A DNA stretch of 64,000 nt from Celeribacter indicus (GCF_000819565.1 NZ_CP004393.1:1426001-1490000); one strand, 5' to 3'. Counted from the stretch's first letter, positions 32,860-41,735 are shown. Translations and numbers: made by a program. Notes: generated from the letters alone by a model not told the origin.

Positions 32860-34365
32860 ATGTCCTCCAATCTCGTCATCGTCTATCACCGTCAGCCCTA
32901 TGAGGAAGTCGAGGTCGACGGAAAGATCGAATACCGCGAAAACAAGAGCCCGAACGGCATCGTGCCGACGCTGAAGAGCTTCTTCGGCAAGTTCGAGCGC
33001 GGCGCCTGGATCGCCTGGAAGGAGGCCGAGGATCCCGCCAATCCCGATTTCGAGCGGGTGGTGGAGATCGACGACGCCTATGGCACCTACAACGTCTCGC
33101 GCCTGCCGCTGACCAGGGAGCAGGTGTCGAGCTTCTACCACGTCTCCTCCAAGGAGGCGTTCTGGCCGGTGCTGCACGGGTTCAAGGAACGCTACAACTA
33201 TGACCCGGTCGACTGGCCGACCTTCCGCGAGGTGAACTGGGCCTTCGCCGAGGCCGCCGCCGCCGAGGCCGCCGAGGGGGCCGTGGTGTGGATCCACGAC
33301 TACAACCTCTGGCTCGTGCCCGGCTACCTGCGCCGGCTGCGCCCGGATGTGAAGATCTCCTTCTTCCACCACACGCCCTTCCCGAATGCCGATATCTTCA
33401 ACGTGCTGCCCTGGCGCCGCGAGATCCTGCAAAGCCTGCTGGCCTGCGACGTCGTCGGCTTCCACATCCCGCGCTACGTGAACAATTTCGTCTCCGCCGC
33501 ACGCTCCCTGCTCGAGGTCGAGACGCAGAAGCGCGAGAAGGTGAAACCGGAGATGAACGCGGAGACCTCGGCCCTGTCCGAGCAGTCCGTGGTGACCGAG
33601 CTGGCCTATGAGGGCCGCACCGTGCGGCTCCAGGCGAGCCCCGTGGGCGTCGATGTCGACTATATCGAAAGCCTGGCCGGGCGCGAGGCGACCGCGAGGA
33701 AGGTCGCGGAGATCGAGCGCGAGCTGAACGGCTGCAAGCTCGTCCTCTCCGTCGGGCGCACCGATTACACGAAGGGCGGGATCGAACAGCTCCAGAGCTT
33801 CGAGCGCCTTCTGGAGAACCGCCCCGACCTGCGCGGCAAGGTGCGGCTCATGCACGTCTCCGTCGCCGCGAACCGCAACATGACCGCCTATGAGGAGATC
33901 CAGCGCGCCCTCGAACACCAGGCGGGGATGCTGAACGGCCGCTTCGGCTCGCTCGAATGGCAGCCCGTGGCGCTGATTTCCCGGCCCATCCCCTTCGTCG
34001 ATCTCGTGGCCTATTACCGCGCCGCCGATGTGGCCTGGATCACGCCGCTCGCGGACGGGATGAACCTCGTGTGCAAGGAATATTGCGCCGCGCGCACCGA
34101 TGGCGACGGGGTGCTCGTGCTCTCCGAATTCGCCGGGGCGGCGGTGGAGCTTCCCTCCGCCGTGCCCACCAACCCGTTCTCGCACAAGTCGATGGACGGG
34201 GCGATCGCCTTCGCGCTCGAGATGCCGGAGGCCGAACGCCGCGGGCGCATGGAGCGCGCGCGGGAGATGGTGCGCAAGCAGGACGTGCGCTTCTGGGCCG
34301 AGGACCAGATGCGCGCCTTCGACACCTCCGACCTCCCCGGCGGCGTGGATTTCGCCGCCGCGTGA
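32860..34365 (+). CDS. ggpS: Glucosylglycerol-phosphate synthase GgpS
   Basis: The product is 501 residues of glycosyltransferase family 20. The N-terminus SNLVIVYHRQPYEEV, then ENKSPNGIVPTLKSFF, and the stretches FYHVSSKEAFWPVLH and FHHTPFPNADIFNVLPWR match cyanobacterial GgpS closely. They differ from trehalose-6-phosphate synthase OtsA. Other conserved parts are WIHDYNLWLVPGYLRR, LSVGRTDYTKGGIEQL and the nucleotide-sugar site PLADGMNLVCKEY with LSEFAGAA. It transfers glucose from an NDP-glucose (ADP-glucose in known cases) to glycerol 3-phosphate. The ATG at 32860 has AAGGAG upstream. With gpsA and the phosphatase it forms a complete osmolyte operon. Confidence 0.9.
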   Translation: MSSNLVIVYHRQPYEEVEVDGKIEYRENKSPNGIVPTLKSFFGKFERGAWIAWKEAEDPANPDFERVVEIDDAYGTYNVSRLPLTREQVSSFYHVSSKEAFWPVLHGFKERYNYDPVDWPTFREVNWAFAEAAAAEAAEGAVVWIHDYNLWLVPGYLRRLRPDVKISFFHHTPFPNADIFNVLPWRREILQSLLACDVVGFHIPRYVNNFVSAARSLLEVETQKREKVKPEMNAETSALSEQSVVTELAYEGRTVRLQASPVGVDVDYIESLAGREATARKVAEIERELNGCKLVLSVGRTDYTKGGIEQLQSFERLLENRPDLRGKVRLMHVSVAANRNMTAYEEIQRALEHQAGMLNGRFGSLEWQPVALISRPIPFVDLVAYYRAADVAWITPLADGMNLVCKEYCAARTDGDGVLVLSEFAGAAVELPSAVPTNPFSHKSMDGAIAFALEMPEAERRGRMERAREMVRKQDVRFWAEDQMRAFDTSDLPGGVDFAAA

Positions 34366-34367
34366 TT

Positions 34368-34970
34368 TCAGGCGTTTCTGAGGTGTTTTGGGATGTCTTG
34401 TGGTCTTGCGCCGTTGGCGAGGTCGATGGCGGCCTGCCAGATGTGTCGGGCGCGGCGGCGGGGCAGGGTGCGGGGGGTGGTGATGCTGCCGTCGGGCAGG
34501 GTGATCTGGCGGTCCCAGTCCGCGTCCGTCAGGTCGCGCCAGCAGACGTTGAGATGCACCGCGGAATGGTGGAACAGGTGCCGCAGCGCGCGCGCCGGCA
34601 GGGTTGCGGCGAGATCGGGGGAGGGCAGGGCCTCGGGCAGCTGCGGGATCGCGCCCACGCCGCTGCCCTCGTCGCCCCCGGCCAGCGCCTCGAGCGCCAG
34701 CGCCTCGTGGCGGGCGGCATAGCTCACGCGGGCCACGACATGCGCGCGCGTCAGCCCCGGCAGGGCCGAGGGCCCGGAGAGATCCGCATCCGGCAGTTCC
34801 ATCAGCTTGCGCGCGAAATAGGCCGTGCCGCGGCGCGCCAGCAGCAGGTCCTCCGCCGGGGCGCGGGCGGCGTCGTAGCGCGCGCCCTTGCCCTGGCGGG
34901 CCTTCAGCGCGGCCCGCGCCGCGCCGTCGCGGTCGCCCGCAGTGTCGTCCGGCATGTCTTCCGCGGCCAT
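34368..34970 (-). CDS. DinB-type maleylpyruvate-isomerase-like protein
   Basis: The product is 200 residues. After a charged N-terminus (1-40) it has the MDMPI_N/DinB four-helix pattern: LLLARRGTAYFARKLMELPDADLSGPSALPGLTRAHVVARV. The His of TRAHV and the His cluster of LFHHSAVHLNV are candidate metal ligands. This fold includes the mycothiol-dependent maleylpyruvate isomerases of actinobacteria. It is the last gene of the gentisate operon and is coupled to the dioxygenase gene by a TGATG overlap, so a role in maleylpyruvate metabolism is likely. A glutathione-type isomerase is already encoded two genes upstream, making its job puzzling; its thiol cofactor, if any, is unknown. Confidence 0.7.
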   Translation of the reverse strand: MAAEDMPDDTAGDRDGAARAALKARQGKGARYDAARAPAEDLLLARRGTAYFARKLMELPDADLSGPSALPGLTRAHVVARVSYAARHEALALEALAGGDEGSGVGAIPQLPEALPSPDLAATLPARALRHLFHHSAVHLNVCWRDLTDADWDRQITLPDGSITTPRTLPRRRARHIWQAAIDLANGARPQDIPKHLRNA

Positions 34971-36076
34971 CAGACCTGCCCCTCGACCTTCCTGCGCATG
35001 AAGGACAGCGCCTCCATGATCGGCGCGTCCGAGAAGCGGAACAGGTCGAACTGCGTCTCCGCCTGCAACGACCACGGCACCCAGGAGGGCACGACGAACA
35101 TGTCGCCCGTCTCGAGCGGGGTCCTCTCGCCGTTCAGCACCACCGCGCCCCGGCCCTCGAAGACCTGGAACACGGTCGAGCCGACCTCGTTGCGCGTCGC
35201 CGTCTCGGTCCCCGCGCGCAGCCGGTGGAATTCGCAGCGGATCGTCGGCATCACGTCGCCGCCGGTGGTCGGGTTGACGTAACGGATCGCGGCATGGCCG
35301 GGCGCGACGGTGGCGGGCTGGCCCTCGTCCTCGAGCAAAAGCTGTTCGCTCAGCGCCCGGTCGGTGAACTCCCAGCGATAGGCGCCGATCGGCGAGGCGA
35401 CAGTGTCCTGCAGCCCCGAGAGCGGCCGCAGGCCGGGATGGCACCAGAGCCGCTCGCCGCGCGAGAAGTTCGGCGTCGCGTAATCCGTCACCCGGTCCGA
35501 GCCGAATTCGAAGAAGCCCACATCCATCTGCTGGCTGAACGGAATGTCGAGCCCGTCGATCCAGGCCATCGGATGATCCGTGTCGTTGTGATGGCCGTGG
35601 AAACACCAGCCCGGCGTCAGCAACAGATCGCCGCGGCTCATGCGCACCGGATCGCCGTTCACCACGGTCCAGACGCCCTCGCCCTCGACGACGAAGCGGA
35701 AGGCGTTCTGGCTGTGGCGGTGTTCGGGCGCGGTCTCGCGCGGGCCGAGATACTGGATCGCCGCCCAGAGCGTCGGCGAGATATAGGCATGGGGCGCGAG
35801 GCCGGGATTGGCCAGCCCGATGGCCCGGCGCTCGCCGCCGCGGCCGACCGGCACCAGCTCGCCCGCCTTCTCCGCCAGCGGCAGCAGCGCGGACCATTTC
35901 CAGACATGCGGCACCGCCTTCGATTTCGGATGGATCGGCATCAGGTCGCCGAGCTGGGTCCAGAGCGGGATCAGGCTTTCGTCCTCGAACCCCTTGTAGA
36001 GCGCGCGCAGCTCGGGCGTGTCCTCGGGCTGCATCGCATGGTCGACGGTGTCGTGGTCGCGGGTATCGGTCAGCAT
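34970..36076 (-). CDS. Gentisate 1,2-dioxygenase
   Basis: The product is 368 residues, a bicupin of normal length. The first cupin carries the iron ligands in APEHRHSQNAFRFVVEGEG (about residue 117) and DLLLTPGWCFHGHHN. The second cupin includes GSTVFQVFEGRGAVV and TGDMFVVPSWVPWSL. It opens the gentisate ring between carboxyl and hydroxyl carbons to give maleylpyruvate, using Fe(II) and O2. The ATG at 36076 follows a GGAGG (AAGGAGGCCCAGCC) and gives the family-standard N-terminus; the longer open frame is a shadow of the upstream gene. It sits in the operon TRAP transporter, 3-hydroxybenzoate 6-hydroxylase, fumarylpyruvate hydrolase, isomerase, dioxygenase. Confidence 0.93.
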   Translation of the reverse strand: MLTDTRDHDTVDHAMQPEDTPELRALYKGFEDESLIPLWTQLGDLMPIHPKSKAVPHVWKWSALLPLAEKAGELVPVGRGGERRAIGLANPGLAPHAYISPTLWAAIQYLGPRETAPEHRHSQNAFRFVVEGEGVWTVVNGDPVRMSRGDLLLTPGWCFHGHHNDTDHPMAWIDGLDIPFSQQMDVGFFEFGSDRVTDYATPNFSRGERLWCHPGLRPLSGLQDTVASPIGAYRWEFTDRALSEQLLLEDEGQPATVAPGHAAIRYVNPTTGGDVMPTIRCEFHRLRAGTETATRNEVGSTVFQVFEGRGAVVLNGERTPLETGDMFVVPSWVPWSLQAETQFDLFRFSDAPIMEALSFMRRKVEGQV

Positions 36077-36104
36077 GGCTGGGCCTCCTTGGGAAGGGAA
36101 CGCC

Positions 36105-36752
36105 TTACGCGGCGTCCGGTTGATTGGGCGGGGCCGCCCTGGTGAAGGCGGGCAAATGCTCGAGCGCCTCCTGGATGCGCGCGAGGGTGGGCCAGGTGTC
36201 GAGCGGGATGCCGAAGCGGCGGTTGTTCCAGACCTGCGCATAGAGGCAGCAATCGGCCAGGCCCGGCGTCTCGCCATGGCAATAGGTGCCGGTGTCCTGC
36301 GATCTCGACAGCTCGGCTTCCAGCGCGTCGAAGGTCAGCGTCACCCAATGGGTGAACCAGTCCTTCTGCGCCGCCTCGTCGGCCCCGAACTGGTCGCGCA
36401 GCCGGAACAGCACGCGCAGGTTGTTGAGCGGGTGGATCTCGCAGGCGATCATATAAGACAGCGCCCGCACCCGCGCCCGCCCGTCGGGATCGGCGGGCAG
36501 GAGCGGCGGCTCGGGGTGGGTCTCCTCGAGCCATTCGATGATCGCGAGCGACTGCGTCAGGAACCGGCCCTCCCCGGTCTCGAGCGTCGGCACCAGACCC
36601 TGCGGGTTCTTCGCGAGGTAGTCCGGCCTGCGGGTCTCCCCGTCGCGCAGCACATAGGGGATATAGTCATATTCCAGCCCCTTGAGGTTCAACGCGGCCC
36701 TGAGCCGCGTCGAGGTGGAGGAGCGGAAGAAATTGTGCAGCTTCAGCGTCAT
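36105..36752 (-). CDS. Zeta-class glutathione transferase: maleylpyruvate isomerase
   Basis: The product is 215 residues. The N-terminal thioredoxin-like domain has FFRSSTSTRLRAALNLKGLEYDY, in which SSTST corresponds to the zeta-class SSCS active-site motif, and NPQGLVPTLETGEGRFLTQSLAIIEWLEE. The helical C-terminal domain includes ACEIHPLNNLRVL and the terminal LADCCLYAQVWNNRRF. Zeta GSTs isomerise maleylacetoacetate or maleylpyruvate with glutathione. Next to gentisate dioxygenase and fumarylpyruvate hydrolase, the substrate should be maleylpyruvate, as for NagL. It lies 13 bp downstream of the hydrolase gene. Confidence 0.9.
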   Translation of the reverse strand: MTLKLHNFFRSSTSTRLRAALNLKGLEYDYIPYVLRDGETRRPDYLAKNPQGLVPTLETGEGRFLTQSLAIIEWLEETHPEPPLLPADPDGRARVRALSYMIACEIHPLNNLRVLFRLRDQFGADEAAQKDWFTHWVTLTFDALEAELSRSQDTGTYCHGETPGLADCCLYAQVWNNRRFGIPLDTWPTLARIQEALEHLPAFTRAAPPNQPDAA

Positions 36753-36765
36753 CGCCTCAGGCTCC

Positions 36766-37464
36766 TCAGTCTTCGCGCGGGCCGATCGGGGTCTCGATCC
36801 TGCCCAGGCCTTCGATCTCCACGACGCAGGTGTCGCCCGGCACCAGCGGCCCGACGCCCGCGGGCGTGCCGGTCATGATCAGGTCGCCCGGCTGGAGCGT
36901 CATCGACTGCGACAGGATCGCGATGATCTCCGGCACCGACCAGATCAGCTCCGCGAGATCGGCGTCCTGTTTCACCTCTCCGTTCACCGTGAGCCGGATC
37001 GACCCCGTGTCCGGATGGCCGACCTGCGACACGGGATGCACCGGGCCGATGACGGCGGAGCGGTCGAAGGCCTTGCCCCAGTCCCACGGCCGCCCCTGTT
37101 CGCGCGCCTTGAGCTGAAGGTCGCGCCGCGTCAGGTCGTTGCCGATGGCATAGCCCCAGACATGCGACAGCGCGTCGGCCTCCGCAATGTCCTTCCCGCC
37201 GGTGCCGATCGCGATGACCAGCTCGGCCTCGTAATGGAAGTTCTCCGTCTCCGGCGGATAGGCGACGGTCTCGCCGCTGTCGACCACCGCATCCGCCGGC
37301 TTGGTGAAGAAGAACGGCGGCTCCCGGTCCGGATCGCGCCCCATCTCCCGCGCATGCGCCGCATAATTGCGACCAACACAGAAGATCCGCCGCACAGGCA
37401 GACGCTCGTCCACCCCCTCAACCGCAACGCTCGCAGGCAGCGCAGGCGGAAATACATAGCTCAT
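36766..37464 (-). CDS. Fumarylpyruvate hydrolase
   Basis: The product is 232 residues of the FAH family. Typical blocks are FPVRRI-like LPVRRIFCVGRNYAAHAREMG, then PPFFFTKPADAVVDSG, the metal site HYEAELVIAIGTGG, NDLTRRDLQLKAREQGRPWDWGKAFD and LQPGDLIMTGTPAGVGPL. It splits fumarylpyruvate into fumarate and pyruvate, the last step of the gentisate pathway (NagK type). I use the ATG at 37464, with AAAGGA upstream and alignment to family members. An ATG at 37500 overlaps the stop of the hydroxylase gene as ATGA and would add 12 residues. Confidence 0.9.
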   Translation of the reverse strand: MSYVFPPALPASVAVEGVDERLPVRRIFCVGRNYAAHAREMGRDPDREPPFFFTKPADAVVDSGETVAYPPETENFHYEAELVIAIGTGGKDIAEADALSHVWGYAIGNDLTRRDLQLKAREQGRPWDWGKAFDRSAVIGPVHPVSQVGHPDTGSIRLTVNGEVKQDADLAELIWSVPEIIAILSQSMTLQPGDLIMTGTPAGVGPLVPGDTCVVEIEGLGRIETPIGPRED

Positions 37465-37496
37465 GAGATCGGTCCTTTCGTATTCGGGAGGAAATG

Positions 37497-38705
37497 TCAT
37501 TCTGCCGCGGCCCTGACGCCGCTGTCGTCGAGCCCGGTCGAGCCGTAGATCCACGACAGTTGCCGGTACCAGTCCTGCGGGCTCATGCCGCGCATCACAT
37601 GGTTGCGCACGGCGGCCTTCGCGTCGTCCGGGTGATAGATATATTCGCCGATCAGGCGCGAGTTCATCTGCACGCGGGCGGTGCGGACCTTGCGCATCTC
37701 CTGATAGATCTGGAGCGCGTTTGCGATGTCCTCGCCGTGATGCTCGAGGCAATGCGACAGCGCCACCGCATCCTCCATCGCCATGCAGGCGCCTTGCGCG
37801 AAATATTGCAGCATCGGATGGGCGGCATCGCCCAGCAGCGCCACGCGGCCGTCGACCCAGTTGGAGATCGGCTCGCGGTCGCAGAGCACCCAGAGCTTCC
37901 AGTCGGAGCCGTGTTCGATGATCTGGCGCGCCTTCGGATGGATGTGCTCGAAGCCCTGCGCGACCTCCTCCTTGCTCACCGGGCGGCCGGAGATCGCCTC
38001 CTGCACATCGCGGTGATAGGTCACCACAAGGTTGAACACCTTCCAGCCCTTGAGCGGGTAATGCACGATGTGGCATTTCGGCCCGGCCCAGAGCGTCGCG
38101 GCGTTCCAGCGCAGGTCCTCGGGCATCTGTTCGGTCGGGATCACCGAGCGATAGGTCGTGTGGCCGGAGATCCGCGGCTCGCCGTCGCCCACCATCTGTT
38201 GCCGGATCGGGGAGCGCAGCCCCTCCGCGCCGATGAGCAGGGCGCCCCGGATCGGATCGCGGTCCTTCACCTTGAGCGTCACCGAACTGCCGTCCTGCTC
38301 GTAGCCTTCGACGACATGGCTGGTGCGGATGTCGACGAGCGGGCTGTCCTCGCAGTATTTCAGCAGCACGCCATGCAGGTCGGCCCGGTGCACCACCGCA
38401 TAGGGATTGCCGAAGACGTCGCGGAAGGGCTGGTCGAGGGGGATCGAGGTGATGTCCTCCGCGGTCTGCGCGTCCATCAGGCGCAGCGCGTCGATATAGA
38501 CCGCCTTCTCGCGCGCCTCGTCGCCGACGCCGAGATAGTCGAAACAGTGGAAGGCGTTCGGCCCGATCTGGATGCCCGCGCCGATCTCTCCGAGTTTCGC
38601 GGCCTGTTCGACGACGATGGAGCGGCGCCCCTTGCGGGCAAGGCCGCAGGCGGCGGCGAGGCCGCCGATCCCGCCGCCGGCGATGAGGATGGGAAGGTCG
38701 GACAT
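37497..38705 (-). CDS. 3-hydroxybenzoate 6-hydroxylase
   Basis: The product is 402 residues, a class A flavoprotein monooxygenase. FAD-binding GGGIGGLAAACGLARKG opens the protein, with ELGAGIQIGPNA-like GEIGAGIQIGPNAF, the NADH/FAD motif GALLIGAEGLRSPIRQQ and the second FAD motif VALLGDAAHPMLQYFAQGACMAMEDA. The pattern around YRSVIPTE and the C-terminal EYIYHPDD are as in 3-hydroxybenzoate 6-hydroxylases. It hydroxylates 3-hydroxybenzoate para to its hydroxyl group, giving gentisate for the dioxygenase encoded downstream. Salicylate hydroxylases are close relatives, but the gentisate genes in the same operon favour the stated activity. Confidence 0.88.
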   Translation of the reverse strand: MSDLPILIAGGGIGGLAAACGLARKGRRSIVVEQAAKLGEIGAGIQIGPNAFHCFDYLGVGDEAREKAVYIDALRLMDAQTAEDITSIPLDQPFRDVFGNPYAVVHRADLHGVLLKYCEDSPLVDIRTSHVVEGYEQDGSSVTLKVKDRDPIRGALLIGAEGLRSPIRQQMVGDGEPRISGHTTYRSVIPTEQMPEDLRWNAATLWAGPKCHIVHYPLKGWKVFNLVVTYHRDVQEAISGRPVSKEEVAQGFEHIHPKARQIIEHGSDWKLWVLCDREPISNWVDGRVALLGDAAHPMLQYFAQGACMAMEDAVALSHCLEHHGEDIANALQIYQEMRKVRTARVQMNSRLIGEYIYHPDDAKAAVRNHVMRGMSPQDWYRQLSWIYGSTGLDDSGVRAAAE

Positions 38706-38727
38706 GAGCGTGTCTCCTGTGCTGGGG

Positions 38728-40119
38728 TCAGCCGCCGATGAGGCGCGGAACGGTGAGGGTGAGCGCGGGGATCATCAGGATCAGACCCACGCGGATGACT
38801 TCGGAGCCGAGGAAGGGCATGACGCCGCGGAAGACCGTCGACATCTTCGTGCCCTTGGCGAGCGAGGAGATGATGAAGACGTTGAGGCCCACGGGCGGGG
38901 TGATGAGGCCGAGCTCCACCACGATCAGCGCGAGGATGCCGAACCAGATCTTCAGGCTCTCGGTGTCCATGCCGTAGGCGGCGGTGTCGGCGGTGGCGAA
39001 TTCGCCGCCGTTGAGCGCCACGAGCGTCGGCCAGAAGAAGGGCACGACGACGAGGATCATCGCGAGGCTCTCCATGAAGCAGCCGAGCACGACGAAGGCG
39101 ATCAGCATCACGATCAGCACCAGCATCGGGTCGAGCCCGGAATTGAGCGCCCAGTCCGACAGCGCCTGCGGCAGGCCGGTGCGGGTGAAGAAGCCCTTCA
39201 GCACCTCCGCGCCGAACAGGATGAGGTAGATCATGCCCGAGGTGATCGCGGTGGCGCGGATCGCGCGGACGAGCCCGGCGAAATTGAGCCCTTCGCCTGT
39301 CAGCCCGCGCAGCACGAAGCCGTAGAGCGCGATGAGGAACACGCCGATGGAGGCGGCGGGCGTGGGGGTGAAGAGGCCGAAGCCGAGCCCGAGGATGATC
39401 GCGCCGAAGATGGCGATCACCGGAAACAGGCGCCTGAGCGCGGCATTGCGTTCCGCGCGCGCCATCGGCCGCGGCTCGGGCGCGAGGTCGGGGCGCACGC
39501 GCACGAGGATGGCGATCACCGCGATGAAGGAGAACACCGCCAGAAGGCCGGGGACCACGGCGGCCTGGAACATCCTCAGGATCGAGCCCTCGACGATGAT
39601 CGCATAGATCACCAGCGCGACGGAGGGCGGGATCAGGATGCCGAGCGTGCCGCCCGCGGCGAGGGCGCCGGCGGAGAGGCGGTCGTGATAGCCGAGCTTC
39701 TTCAGCTCGGGCAGGGCGACCTTGCCCATCGTTGCGGCGGTGGCGAGCGAGGAGCCGCAGACCGCGCCGAACCCGCCGCAGGCCGCGACGGCGGCCATGG
39801 CGACCCCGCCGCGCAGGCGCGAGAGCAGCGCCTCGAGCCCCTTGAACAGGTCCGAGGACAGCCGCGCCTCGGCGGCGATATAGCCCATCAGGACAAAGAG
39901 GGGGACGACCGAGAGGTCGTAATTGGCGACATTCTCCCACAGCAGCGACTTGAACTGCCGCAGGTAGGGGACGAAGCGCACATAGGGAACCGCATGCGAC
40001 AGCACCCATGTGCCGCCGACCCCGACGAGGATCATCGCGATGCCGACGGGCATGCGCAGCATGAGAAGGCCGAACAGGACGACGAGGCCGAGGACGCCGA
40101 TGGTGATCGGATCAGGCAT
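38728..40119 (-). CDS. TRAP transporter large permease (DctM)
   Basis: The product is 463 residues with about 12 membrane helices. It starts ITIGVLGLVVLFGLLMLRMPVGIAMILVG. The family blocks are VVPLFVLMGYIAAEA, then CGGFGAVCGSSLATAATMGKVALPELKKLGY, GALAAGGTLGILIPPSVALVIYAII and LGLITPPVGLNVFII. It forms the sodium-driven translocation channel with the small permease encoded upstream, with which it overlaps by eight bases. Its place at the head of the gentisate operon makes 3-hydroxybenzoate or a related aromatic acid the likely cargo. Confidence 0.92.
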   Translation of the reverse strand: MPDPITIGVLGLVVLFGLLMLRMPVGIAMILVGVGGTWVLSHAVPYVRFVPYLRQFKSLLWENVANYDLSVVPLFVLMGYIAAEARLSSDLFKGLEALLSRLRGGVAMAAVAACGGFGAVCGSSLATAATMGKVALPELKKLGYHDRLSAGALAAGGTLGILIPPSVALVIYAIIVEGSILRMFQAAVVPGLLAVFSFIAVIAILVRVRPDLAPEPRPMARAERNAALRRLFPVIAIFGAIILGLGFGLFTPTPAASIGVFLIALYGFVLRGLTGEGLNFAGLVRAIRATAITSGMIYLILFGAEVLKGFFTRTGLPQALSDWALNSGLDPMLVLIVMLIAFVVLGCFMESLAMILVVVPFFWPTLVALNGGEFATADTAAYGMDTESLKIWFGILALIVVELGLITPPVGLNVFIISSLAKGTKMSTVFRGVMPFLGSEVIRVGLILMIPALTLTVPRLIGG

Positions 40120-40609
40120 AGTTGTGGTCTCCGATCATCTGGGAAAGGCAGGTGAGCGCCCAGAGCACGAGCGAGGCGATGCCGGGAATGTAGAAGGGCC
40201 AGATCGGCCAGCCGAGCACGCCCGCCTCGGCCGCGTCGCCCTTCGCCTCCAGCAGGCCCTGGCCCATCCACCAGGCGAGGAACAGCGCGACGGCGGCGGT
40301 CAGCAGCAGCCAGGCCCGGTCGAGCGCCCATCGGACACGCTGCGGCGCGTTCGAGACGAAGAGGTCGACGGCGACATGGCCGCGGCTCGCCTGGCAATAG
40401 GGAAAGAACATCAGCGCGGCGCCGGAAATGGCGAGCTTGACGAAATCCTCGTAGCCGGGAAGGCCGGCGACGTCGCGGCCGAGCGGGGCGACGATGCGGT
40501 CGAGGATGAAGGCGCCGGTATTCGTCGTGGTGACCAGAACGATGGCGGCGAGGATCACTCCGCCGAGCATGGCGAAGGCGTCGGCCAGACGCGAGATCAG
40601 TGCATGCAT
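40112..40609 (-). CDS. TRAP transporter small permease (DctQ)
   Basis: The product is 165 residues with four membrane helices (for example FAMLGGVILAAIVLVTTTNTGAFIL and WLLLTAAVALFLAWWMGQGL). The typical stretch FFPYCQASRGHVAVDLFV is present. It couples the periplasmic binding protein to the large permease. The ATG at 40609 has GGGAGGTC upstream and is preferred over a start 19 codons earlier with a Pro-rich N-terminus. It lies between the binding-protein and large-permease genes. Confidence 0.9.
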   Translation of the reverse strand: MHALISRLADAFAMLGGVILAAIVLVTTTNTGAFILDRIVAPLGRDVAGLPGYEDFVKLAISGAALMFFPYCQASRGHVAVDLFVSNAPQRVRWALDRAWLLLTAAVALFLAWWMGQGLLEAKGDAAEAGVLGWPIWPFYIPGIASLVLWALTCLSQMIGDHNYA

Positions 40610-40694
40610 AGCGTGACCTCCCTTCCTGGGGGTGGGTGGAACAGGTGATCTGCCGGAGGGAGGCACGCGCGTCCCGCGCGCCTCCCCCCGAAGC

Positions 40695-41735
40695 TCATTC
40701 GCCGTGGGCTTCGGCCACCGCGGCGCGCGCGGCCTCGACGAGCGCGGCGCCGTCGATGCCCTTGGCGGACACTTCCTCGATCCAGCGCTCGACGACGCGC
40801 TCTCCGGCGGCGTCGAATTTCGCGGCCTCCTCCTCGGAGAAGGTGTTGCGCACCACCCCGGCCTCGTCGAGCGCGGAAATCCCCGGCTCCTCGAAGGTTT
40901 CCCACATCGTGCCGATCTCCTCGGCGACGTTCATGCGGGAATTGTTGTCGATCACCGCCTTCAGGTCGTCAGGCAGATCTTCGTAGACGTCCTTGTTCAT
41001 CGCCACCATGAAGACGGCGGTGCCGAACCGGTCTCCGTCGGGCAGCTCGGCGGTGTATTTGTCGAGCTCCTGGAGCTTCAGCGCGGGCGCGATCTCGTAG
41101 GTGGTCATCGCGCCGTCGATCACGCCCTTGGACATGGATTCCGGGATCGCGTTGACCGGCAGGCTCACCGGCTCTGCGCCGATCTCCTCGATCAGCCAGG
41201 CACCGGTGCGCGAGGGCGTGCGCAGCTTCATGCCCGCGACATCCTCGTAGGTCGTCACCTCGCGGTTCGCGGAATGGATCAGGTTGCCGTCATTGGCCTG
41301 AAGGAAGAGCACATGCACGTCCTTGAAATCCTCGGCGAGAAGGTCGAGCGAGGCATTGAGCGCGATCGTGGTGTCGCGGGCCGATCCCTTGTGCACGGTC
41401 GGCAGTTCGAACACCTCGCTGCGCGGGAAGACGCCGGGCGTGTAGCCGAGCAGCGTCCAGACGATGTCGGCGGTCCCGTCGCGGACCTGGCCGTAGAGCT
41501 CGGCGGGCGTGCCGCCCATGGACATGGACGGATAGATCTGGATGTCGATCCGCCCGTCGCTTTCCTCCATCACCTTCTCGGCCCAGGGCTCGAGCATCAC
41601 CTTGTGGGCATTGGCCACAGGGGGCAGGAAATGATGCACGATGAGGGTGACGTCCTGGGCGACGGCCGATCCGGCGGCGACGGTCGCGAGCGCCGTGGCG
41701 GCAAGCAGACCGCGCAGTTTTGCCTTCGAAAACAT
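40695..41735 (-). CDS. TRAP transporter substrate-binding protein (DctP), gentisate operon
   Basis: The product is 346 residues. A Sec signal peptide (FSKAKLRGLLAATALATVAAGSAVA) precedes a DctP domain with VTLIVHHFLPPVANAHKVMLEPWAEKVME. The ligand-anchoring Arg region is VAGMKLRTPSRTGAWLIEEIGAEPVSLPVNAIPESMSKGVIDG, followed by MAMNKDVYEDLPDDLKAVID-like sequence. The ATG at 41735 follows AGGAGGAG and replaces a longer frame without signal peptide. It is the first gene of the aromatic operon reading leftwards and is divergent from a MarR regulator. A second, related protein is encoded at 44198. The ligand is probably an aromatic acid. Confidence 0.92.
   Translation of the reverse strand: MFSKAKLRGLLAATALATVAAGSAVAQDVTLIVHHFLPPVANAHKVMLEPWAEKVMEESDGRIDIQIYPSMSMGGTPAELYGQVRDGTADIVWTLLGYTPGVFPRSEVFELPTVHKGSARDTTIALNASLDLLAEDFKDVHVLFLQANDGNLIHSANREVTTYEDVAGMKLRTPSRTGAWLIEEIGAEPVSLPVNAIPESMSKGVIDGAMTTYEIAPALKLQELDKYTAELPDGDRFGTAVFMVAMNKDVYEDLPDDLKAVIDNNSRMNVAEEIGTMWETFEEPGISALDEAGVVRNTFSEEEAAKFDAAGERVVERWIEEVSAKGIDGAALVEAARAAVAEAHGE

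Noticed and set aside
32860..34365. Trehalose-6-phosphate synthase (OtsA)
   Set aside because: The N-terminus and the SPNGIVPTLKSFF and SSKEAFWPVLH blocks follow GgpS, and the neighbours gpsA and HAD phosphatase suit glucosylglycerol.
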